This document shows positions 7,694 to 13,069 of a stretch of DNA of 13,069 nt, piece by piece (position 1 is the first letter of the stretch; every line of letters starts with the position of its first letter). The notes under the pieces are model-generated. The model was not told the origin of the DNA and ran no database searches. It saw only the letters and a list, made by a program, of their open reading frames with translations. Made by a program: the position numbers and the translations under genes. The DNA comes from Rhodospirillales bacterium 47_12_T64 (GTDB lineage Bacteria; Pseudomonadota; Alphaproteobacteria; Kiloniellales; Kiloniellaceae): contig MABB01000062.1 in NCBI GenBank assembly GCA_002162915.1, forward strand, positions 1-13,069, in the 5' to 3' direction.

Positions 7694-7722
7694 GTGATAC
7701 TCCCCTACAGCAATGGATGCAA
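7694..7722 (-). promoter_or_regulatory. Candidate sigma-70-type promoter for rpsB-tsf
   Basis: TTGCAT at 7717-7722 and TATCAC at 7694-7699 are separated by exactly 17 bases; each matches its consensus at four of six positions. Transcription would start near 7687 and give a leader of about 120 bases containing the folded element before the rpsB start. The same TTGCAT -35 string, with a GGGG run near the -10 box, occurs before dnaE. Assigned by eye only. Confidence 0.35.
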
Positions 7723-7782
7723 GTCTTTTCTGACACCAGATGGCAAACAAATACAATCCATCAAACGAAACAGAACAAATCC

Positions 7783-10700
7783 CTACACCTCCTCCAAATC
7801 GATCCCTTCAATCGCCTTGATTGCCTGTCGAATTGGCGGTGAAACAGTATACCCTTTTGGCAGCTCCAGTTCCACCTCTTGTCCATCATGAAGCCCGAGG
7901 ACGATAGATATCCGCCCACGACCGGCAACGGCATGTTGATCCAGCACCGTCTTTAAAGGCACCAGAGGCGTTTCACTGCTTATATAAAGCTTCAGTCCGG
8001 TGTCGGTTAGAGAGGCAGCTTCATCCAGAGGTTTAACGGCCTGTAATAAGAATCGAGGTTCATCATCATCCGGCTTGACCTCCCCCGTAAGTGAAACAAG
8101 AAGAGGAACATTGCTTTCTAGCATTTCCCGGTTCGTCATAAGAACATTGGAAAAAACCATTGCCTCTATAGTACCAAAAGCATCCGAGATTTGAACGAAG
8201 GCAAACTTGGACCCTTTTTTAGAGATACGCTCTTGTTTCCCCAAAACGATAGCACCAATTTTGATCGGCCCACCCTGCCCTTTATTACGTTTAGTTTGCT
8301 GTATGGCTTCCTGAATATTGACGGCACGCAGCCTCTTCAAGATTTGCGTGTAGGTATCAATCGGGTGGGATGAAAGATAAAATCCAATTGCATCGAACTC
8401 ATGCTTCAAGCGTTCAAGCTCTGGCCAGTCAGGAACTTTTGGCAAAGCAAGCTCAATCATCGGGCCATTGTCTTCGCCACCAAAGAGATTAACCTGATCG
8501 CTGTTTCGCTCCTGAGCAGCGGCCGAAATATTACGGACGATATTTTCCGCGCCCAAGAATACTTTCTGGCGGTTATCCATCAAACTATCAAAAGCACCTG
8601 CCTTTGATAAATTCTCGACCAACCTCTTATTGATTGTCTTGGCATCGACCCTGGCAACAAAATCGGTAAGGTCTTTGAAAGGGCCGTTTATACCGCGCTC
8701 ATTGGTAATATTCTCAATCGCCTGTTCGCCTACATTCTTCACAGCAGCCATCGCATAACGAACTGCTTTATTCCCGTCTTCTTGGATTTCCACCATAAAT
8801 TCTGCGTAGGAATTATTGATATCAGGAACCAGCAGAGGAATTTTCAAACGCGAAAGTTCCTGCCTGAAAATGTTCAACTTGTCGGTGTTTGTAAGGTCAT
8901 AAGTCATGGACGCGGCCATAAACTCTACGGGGAAGTTCGCTTTCAAATAGGCCGTGTGGTAAGCAACCAACGCATAAGCTGCGGCATGGCTTTTGTTAAA
9001 GCCGTATCCGGCAAACTTATTAACCTGATCAAATATTTCATCTGCTTTTGTAGCTTTAACCTTGTTTTGAACCGCACCTTCAACAAATATTTTTCGCTGT
9101 GCATCCATTTCTGCCTGAATTTTTTTACCCATAGCACGGCGCAGAAGATCAGCACTGCCAAGAGAATATCCAGAGAGAAATTGCGCAATCTGCATGACCT
9201 GTTCTTGATAGATCATGATGCCATAAGTCTCTTTGAGAATATCCTCGATCAACGGATGCATATAGTCAGGAGCTTCCTCCCCCTTTTTCCGCCGAATGTA
9301 ACTCGGAATATTCTCCATAGGACCCGGGCGATACAGAGCAACAACCGCGATAATATCTTCAAACCGATCTGGCTTCATGCGTTTGAGGACATCACGCATG
9401 CCCGTTGATTCCAGTTGGAATACTCCAACAGTATCCCCCTTGCCCAAAAGTTCAAAAGAAGCGGGATCATCGAGAGGGACTTCACTGAGGTTAATCGATG
9501 TTCCTGCATCTCGAATAAATTCACATGCACGCTCAAGCACGGTCAGGGTTTTTAGGCCAAGAAAATCAAACTTAACCAAACCTGCCTGTTCAACAAACTT
9601 CATGTTGAACTGTGTCACGGGCATATCAGAACGAGGATCACGGTAGAGAGGCACCAGCTGGTCTAAAGGTCTGTCACCGATCACAACACCCGCAGCGTGA
9701 GTTGATGCGTGTCTATACAAACCCTCAATCTTCTGGGCAACTTTTAGCAGGTTATCAACCGTCTCGTCTGTTCGCGCCATTTCTCTCAAGAGCGGTTCCT
9801 GGGCGATAGCTTCTGGTAACGACGTTGGGTTAGCCGGATTATTTGGTATTAACTTACTAAGCCTGTCCACTTGAGGATAGGGCATCTGCAGCACACGGCC
9901 AACATCGCGTAGCGCAGCCTTGGCCTGAAGCTTACCAAAGGTAATAATCTGGGCAACTTTGTCCCGACCATACTTATCTTGAACATAGGTTATAACCTTG
10001 TCCCGTTTATCCTGACAAAAATCGATATCAAAATCGGGCATGGACACACGTTCAGGATTGAGGAACCTCTCGAACAGAAGTCCCCAACGCAAAGGATCCA
10101 AGTCTGTAATCGTTAACACCCAGGCAACAACGGAACCCGCACCGGAACCACGACCGGGACCGACAGGAATTGACTGATCTTTCGCCCACATAATAAAGTC
10201 AGCAACAATCAGAAAGTATCCGGGGAAACCCATTTGCTCGATGATGCCGAGCTCGTATTCCAGGCGTTCATAATAAGGTTTTGCAACTTCGGTTCTTTTT
10301 TCGTCATCCATGCCTTCGGTGAAAACATGTTTATTCAAGCGACTTTCCAAACCGACTTCGGATAAATGCCTTAGCTCCTCAACTTCAGACCGACCCGCGC
10401 CAGTATCGAACGCCGGCAAAATTGGCGCGATTGGCTCAACAAACCACGAGCAACGCTTGGCAATCAAAAGTGTATTGGCAATTGCTTCGGGTATATCGGC
10501 GAAAAGGCGTTTCATTTCATCCGATGATTTAAAACGGTGTTCTCTTGTCAAACGTCGCCGTTCGCTTTGAGAAACGTAAGCCCCCTCTGCAATACAGATC
10601 AACGCATCGTGAGGAAGATACATATCCTCAGCAGCAAAAAAGGCTTCATTTGTTGCAACAAGTGGAATGTCGTATTTATACGCAAGCTCAACCAGCCGAT

Positions 10701-11268
10701 CTTCTGTTCCTCTTTCTTCACGCATACCATGGCGCATAAGCTCAACATAAAGTCGACCGGGAAAAATCCCAGCAAGCTTTGTCAGCATGGCTTCGGCATC
10801 GCTGCTACGGTTTTCCAATAAAAGCCGCCCAACAGCCCCTTTAGGACCAGCTGTAAGGGCAATAATACCTTCATGGCATTCGGCGAGATGATCGAGAGAG
10901 ACTTGCGGCGTAAGTCCTGATTCAGTTTCCATATAGGCGTGAGAAACCAAATGCATAAGGTTCATATAACCCGTTTGGTTTTGTGCCAAAAGCACCAACT
11001 GATCAGGCTCTGGCGCAATAGCACCCGTGCGTTGATCCGCATCATCGCGACCAACCATAAGCTGGGTGCCGAGAATGGGCTGCACGCCTGCCGCCTTCGC
11101 GGCAAGTGAGAACTCAAGCGCCCCAAACATATTATTGCTATCGGTCATTGCCGCAGCAGGCATATCATGCTTTTTGCATAACTCTACCAGTTCCTTGGCC
11201 TTTATCGCCCCCTCAGAAAGGGAATAGGCCGAGTGAACCCGTAGATGAACAAAATCAGCATAAGCCAT
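7783..11268 (-). CDS. dnaE: DNA polymerase III subunit alpha (replicative polymerase)
   Basis: The catalytic subunit of the chromosomal replicase. The 1161-residue length is typical. Domains in order are an N-terminal PHP domain (about 1-275), a palm with 'PGRGSGAGS' at 371-379, the catalytic aspartates Asp412 and Asp414 in 'PDFDIDF', the third, Asp568, in 'KFDFLGL', the fingers, a helix-hairpin-helix region (about 830-900), a clamp-binding motif QVNLF at 925-929, and an OB-fold (about 1002-1075). The PHP metal site is degenerate: 'HLRVH' replaces HLHxH at residue 10, Glu19 replaces Asp, and 'TDSN' replaces TDHG at residue 44. Proofreading is therefore expected from a separate DnaQ subunit. 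The ATG at 11266-11268 has GAGG 7 bases upstream. An intrinsic terminator and a candidate promoter lie before the gene. It follows lolD, as in many alphaproteobacteria. Confidence 0.97.
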   Translation of the reverse strand: MAYADFVHLRVHSAYSLSEGAIKAKELVELCKKHDMPAAAMTDSNNMFGALEFSLAAKAAGVQPILGTQLMVGRDDADQRTGAIAPEPDQLVLLAQNQTGYMNLMHLVSHAYMETESGLTPQVSLDHLAECHEGIIALTAGPKGAVGRLLLENRSSDAEAMLTKLAGIFPGRLYVELMRHGMREERGTEDRLVELAYKYDIPLVATNEAFFAAEDMYLPHDALICIAEGAYVSQSERRRLTREHRFKSSDEMKRLFADIPEAIANTLLIAKRCSWFVEPIAPILPAFDTGAGRSEVEELRHLSEVGLESRLNKHVFTEGMDDEKRTEVAKPYYERLEYELGIIEQMGFPGYFLIVADFIMWAKDQSIPVGPGRGSGAGSVVAWVLTITDLDPLRWGLLFERFLNPERVSMPDFDIDFCQDKRDKVITYVQDKYGRDKVAQIITFGKLQAKAALRDVGRVLQMPYPQVDRLSKLIPNNPANPTSLPEAIAQEPLLREMARTDETVDNLLKVAQKIEGLYRHASTHAAGVVIGDRPLDQLVPLYRDPRSDMPVTQFNMKFVEQAGLVKFDFLGLKTLTVLERACEFIRDAGTSINLSEVPLDDPASFELLGKGDTVGVFQLESTGMRDVLKRMKPDRFEDIIAVVALYRPGPMENIPSYIRRKKGEEAPDYMHPLIEDILKETYGIMIYQEQVMQIAQFLSGYSLGSADLLRRAMGKKIQAEMDAQRKIFVEGAVQNKVKATKADEIFDQVNKFAGYGFNKSHAAAYALVAYHTAYLKANFPVEFMAASMTYDLTNTDKLNIFRQELSRLKIPLLVPDINNSYAEFMVEIQEDGNKAVRYAMAAVKNVGEQAIENITNERGINGPFKDLTDFVARVDAKTINKRLVENLSKAGAFDSLMDNRQKVFLGAENIVRNISAAAQERNSDQVNLFGGEDNGPMIELALPKVPDWPELERLKHEFDAIGFYLSSHPIDTYTQILKRLRAVNIQEAIQQTKRNKGQGGPIKIGAIVLGKQERISKKGSKFAFVQISDAFGTIEAMVFSNVLMTNREMLESNVPLLVSLTGEVKPDDDEPRFLLQAVKPLDEAASLTDTGLKLYISSETPLVPLKTVLDQHAVAGRGRISIVLGLHDGQEVELELPKGYTVSPPIRQAIKAIEGIDLEEV

Positions 11269-11316
11269 AAAACTACCTCAGAATAAGCCCAAAACTGAGC
11301 CAAATAAATCAAACTA

Positions 11317-11346
11317 CTAATACCCCAAAAAAGCGGGGCAATGCAA
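11317..11346 (-). promoter_or_regulatory. Candidate promoter for dnaE
   Basis: TTGCAT at 11341-11346 and TATTAG at 11317-11322, with an 18-base spacer, lie just after the lolD terminator hairpin and about 50 bases before the dnaE ATG. The spacer itself contains CCCC and GGGG around a T-rich loop (11324-11339), which could form a short stem. Because the gene upstream ends in a good terminator, dnaE needs a promoter in this gap. The boxes match only partly, so the exact site is uncertain. Confidence 0.35.
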
Positions 11347-11376
11347 AATAAAACCCGGCGCAAATTATACGCCAGG
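11345..11376 (-). terminator. Rho-independent terminator of the LolC/E-lolD operon
   Basis: In the direction of transcription, CCTGGCG (11370-11376) and CGCCGGG (11354-11360) form a 7-bp GC-rich stem with one T-G pair and a 9-base loop. It is followed directly by TTTTATTTT (11345-11353). It lies 77 bases after the lolD stop, beyond an AT-rich spacer in which I see no gene. The shape is that of a standard intrinsic terminator. Confidence 0.75.
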
Positions 11377-11453
11377 CTTTCGCTAACAATTATATTTACC
11401 GTTTAATATCAGATAAATAACAGATTATATTAAGGCAAAATCTATATTGAAAA

Positions 11454-12134
11454 TTAACAAATTTTACCGTTTTCAAAATGGAGAACTCTATCCATACGTT
11501 TTGCCAACTCATGATTATGCGTTGCAATCAGTGCAGTCAATCTAACAGATCGAACCAGATTCAGAAGGAGCTCAAAAACACGGTTGGCTGTTTCCGGATC
11601 AAGGTTACCTGTAGGCTCATCCGCTAATAATACAGACGGTGCATTGGCAAGAGCACGCGCAATTGCCACGCGTTGTTGCTCACCACCAGATAGCTCACCA
11701 GGTCGATGAGAAATCCTCTCGGCAAGCCCAACCATATCCAGCAATTCACTCGCTCGTTTGTGGGCTTTCTTTTTGGATAGTCCAGTAATCATCTGTGGCA
11801 GGATAACATTCTCAACGGCAGAAAACTCAGGGAGAAGATGGTGATATTGATAGACAAAGCCAATGGTATCTCTGCGAAGTGCCGTTCTACGCTTATCGTT
11901 TAAAGAAGCAGAGGATGTCCCGTTCACCAGAATGTCCCCGCTATCAGGCTTTTCCAATAACCCGGCACTATGAAGCAATGTTGATTTACCAGCTCCTGAT
12001 GGCCCAACAAGGGCAACGATTTCACCAGGCACCAGATCAAAACTGACATTATTCAAGACATGTAATTCTTTTCGGCCCTGACGATAAGTCTTGTTCACGT
12101 TGGAGAGGGACAAGCCCTTAATAGCATTACTCAT
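11454..12134 (-). CDS. lolD: Lipoprotein-releasing system ATP-binding protein LolD
   Basis: The cytoplasmic ATPase that powers extraction of outer-membrane lipoproteins from the inner membrane and their transfer to the carrier LolA. The 226-residue protein has every ABC motif: Walker A 'GPSGAGKST' at 44-52, a Q-loop '[12 protein letters not shown]' (the YQxHHLLP pattern is typical of LolD), the signature '[15 protein letters not shown]', Walker B '[12 protein letters not shown]', and the H-loop '[10 protein letters not shown]'. The ATG at 12132-12134 lies inside the end of the permease gene, sharing the string ATGAGTAA, with GAGG 9 bases upstream; translation is probably coupled. A terminator follows the gene. 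The MacB/FtsE-like ABC family is close, but the permease partner and Q-loop favour LolD. Confidence 0.95.
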   Translation of the reverse strand: MSNAIKGLSLSNVNKTYRQGRKELHVLNNVSFDLVPGEIVALVGPSGAGKSTLLHSAGLLEKPDSGDILVNGTSSASLNDKRRTALRRDTIGFVYQYHHLLPEFSAVENVILPQMITGLSKKKAHKRASELLDMVGLAERISHRPGELSGGEQQRVAIARALANAPSVLLADEPTGNLDPETANRVFELLLNLVRSVRLTALIATHNHELAKRMDRVLHFENGKIC

Positions 12135-13069
12135 AGCGGATCGCCTCTACAGGATCCAGACGTGCGGCGCGCCATGCCGGAAAGATCGGCGCAAGGAAGG
12201 AGAAAAACAAGGCCATGCCAACGATTTGAATGACTTCAGTCGGGTCGACAACCGCAGGAAGCTTAGAGAGGAAATAAATTTCAGCGTCAAAAAGATTGGT
12301 TCCGGTAAATCCTTCCAGCCAATGACGTAGCGTTTCGATATTTGCGGCAAACGATAATCCAAGGATAAAGCCCAACAAGGTACCGAAAATACCAATAGAA
12401 GCACCACTGAGAAAGAATACACGCAAGATCATTCCCCGGGTCGCTCCCATCGTTCTCAAAATCGCAATGTCTCTCCCCTTATCCTTCACCAGCATAATCT
12501 GGCCAGAGACAATGTTGAATACCGCAACAAGAATAATGAGAGAGAGAATGAGGAACATAACGTTCCTCTCTACCTGAATAGCATTGAAGAAACTTGAATT
12601 TGATTGTTGCCAGTCCTGGGTGCGAATACTGGTGCCAAGCGATTGATGAATTTCTCGACGAATGGGTGTTGTCATATCAACGTTATCAACAAAAACCTCG
12701 ATCGTATTTACTTTTCCATCCAATTCGAAAAATATTTGCGCAGCGTCCAAAGGCATGTAGATAAAACTACTGTCGTATTCGTACATCCCAACATCAAACA
12801 GCGCCGCGATGGTATAGGCCTTTAACCTCGGTATAGAGCCAAATACGGTTACCGCACTATTCGGTGATATCAAGGTAATCTTGTCGCCAACCCCCAAGCG
12901 TAAACTTTGAGCAAGACGCGCGCCAATAACAACTGCATTATTCCCGTGAAAATCATCAAGAGATCCCGCCACGATCTTTTCTGCAATCAAAGCGCGGGCT
13001 TTTAAGTCTTTGGGGGCCATTCCACGAACGAGCCCACCAGTGGCCGTACCGCTGGCAGTAACCATTACC
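12127..13069 (-). CDS. lolC: LolC/LolE-family lipoprotein-releasing permease, 3' part (cut by window edge)
   Basis: The inner-membrane subunit that works with LolD to release lipoproteins. The last 313 codons are present; the frame stays open to 13069, so the start and the first membrane segment lie outside. What remains is the second part of the periplasmic domain, then '[18 protein letters not shown]' leading into the second membrane segment. '[13 protein letters not shown]' follows, the FtsX-type coupling loop that contacts the ATPase. Two further membrane segments come next, and the end is '[13 protein letters not shown]', typical of LolC/LolE C-termini. Methionines near the edge are internal, since the periplasmic fold is already under way. 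It overlaps lolD by 8 bases. Alphaproteobacteria often have one such permease forming a homodimer, so LolC versus LolE naming is only a convention. Confidence 0.93.
   Translation of the reverse strand, partial: VMVTASGTATGGLVRGMAPKDLKARALIAEKIVAGSLDDFHGNNAVVIGARLAQSLRLGVGDKITLISPNSAVTVFGSIPRLKAYTIAALFDVGMYEYDSSFIYMPLDAAQIFFELDGKVNTIEVFVDNVDMTTPIRREIHQSLGTSIRTQDWQQSNSSFFNAIQVERNVMFLILSLIILVAVFNIVSGQIMLVKDKGRDIAILRTMGATRGMILRVFFLSGASIGIFGTLLGFILGLSFAANIETLRHWLEGFTGTNLFDAEIYFLSKLPAVVDPTEVIQIVGMALFFSFLAPIFPAWRAARLDPVEAIRYE

Noticed and set aside
8782..9408. A 208-codon open frame on the plus strand
   Set aside because: It lies wholly antisense to dnaE codons, has no recognisable domain or ribosome binding site, and the minus-strand frame is unquestionably the gene.
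1..13069. A hidden accessory, defence, toxin-antitoxin or mobile system
   Set aside because: All sizeable genes are conserved housekeeping genes in a familiar order; I see no transposase, integrase, direct-repeat array or unusual composition break.

Overview
The window looks like part of a chromosome of a Gram-negative bacterium, most likely an alphaproteobacterium of moderate G+C (mid-40s percent, judged by eye). Three things point there: the gene order LolC/E-lolD-dnaE-rpsB-tsf-pyrH-frr-uppS-cdsA-dxr-rseP-bamA, a ribosomal protein S2 with a long acidic Ala/Glu/Pro tail, and a lipoprotein-export (Lol) locus placed directly before dnaE. Genus and species cannot be fixed from this sequence alone.

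Every gene is on the minus strand, so transcription runs from high to low coordinates. At the high-coordinate edge is the 3' part of a LolC/LolE-type permease. It overlaps lolD by 8 bases, and lolD is followed by a good intrinsic terminator. A candidate promoter then leads into dnaE, the replicative DNA polymerase III alpha subunit. A 218-base gap separates dnaE from rpsB and holds a candidate promoter and a strongly folded rpsB leader. After rpsB and tsf (ribosomal protein S2 and EF-Ts) come pyrH and frr (UMP kinase and ribosome recycling factor), then uppS, cdsA, dxr, rseP and the first 53 codons of bamA. From pyrH to cdsA the genes are packed tightly, with gaps of 15 bases or less or with overlaps.

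The genes fall into three functional blocks. LolC/E and LolD extract lipoproteins from the inner membrane. DnaE, S2, EF-Ts, UMP kinase and RRF serve replication, translation and pyrimidine nucleotide supply. Dxr, UppS, CdsA, RseP and BamA form an envelope block: isoprenoid precursor, C55 lipid carrier, CDP-diacylglycerol, intramembrane proteolysis and outer-membrane protein assembly.

No stretch of more than 300 bases lacks a gene; the largest gaps are 7565-7782, 5450-5639 and 11269-11453. I see no tRNA or rRNA gene, mobile element, CRISPR array, phage gene or accessory system. This is a conserved housekeeping cluster. The observations worth checking are non-coding RNA structures in the gaps before rpsB, tsf and pyrH, several non-ATG starts, a degenerate PHP domain in DnaE, and the low-complexity S2 tail. 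I found no convincing new multi-gene system.
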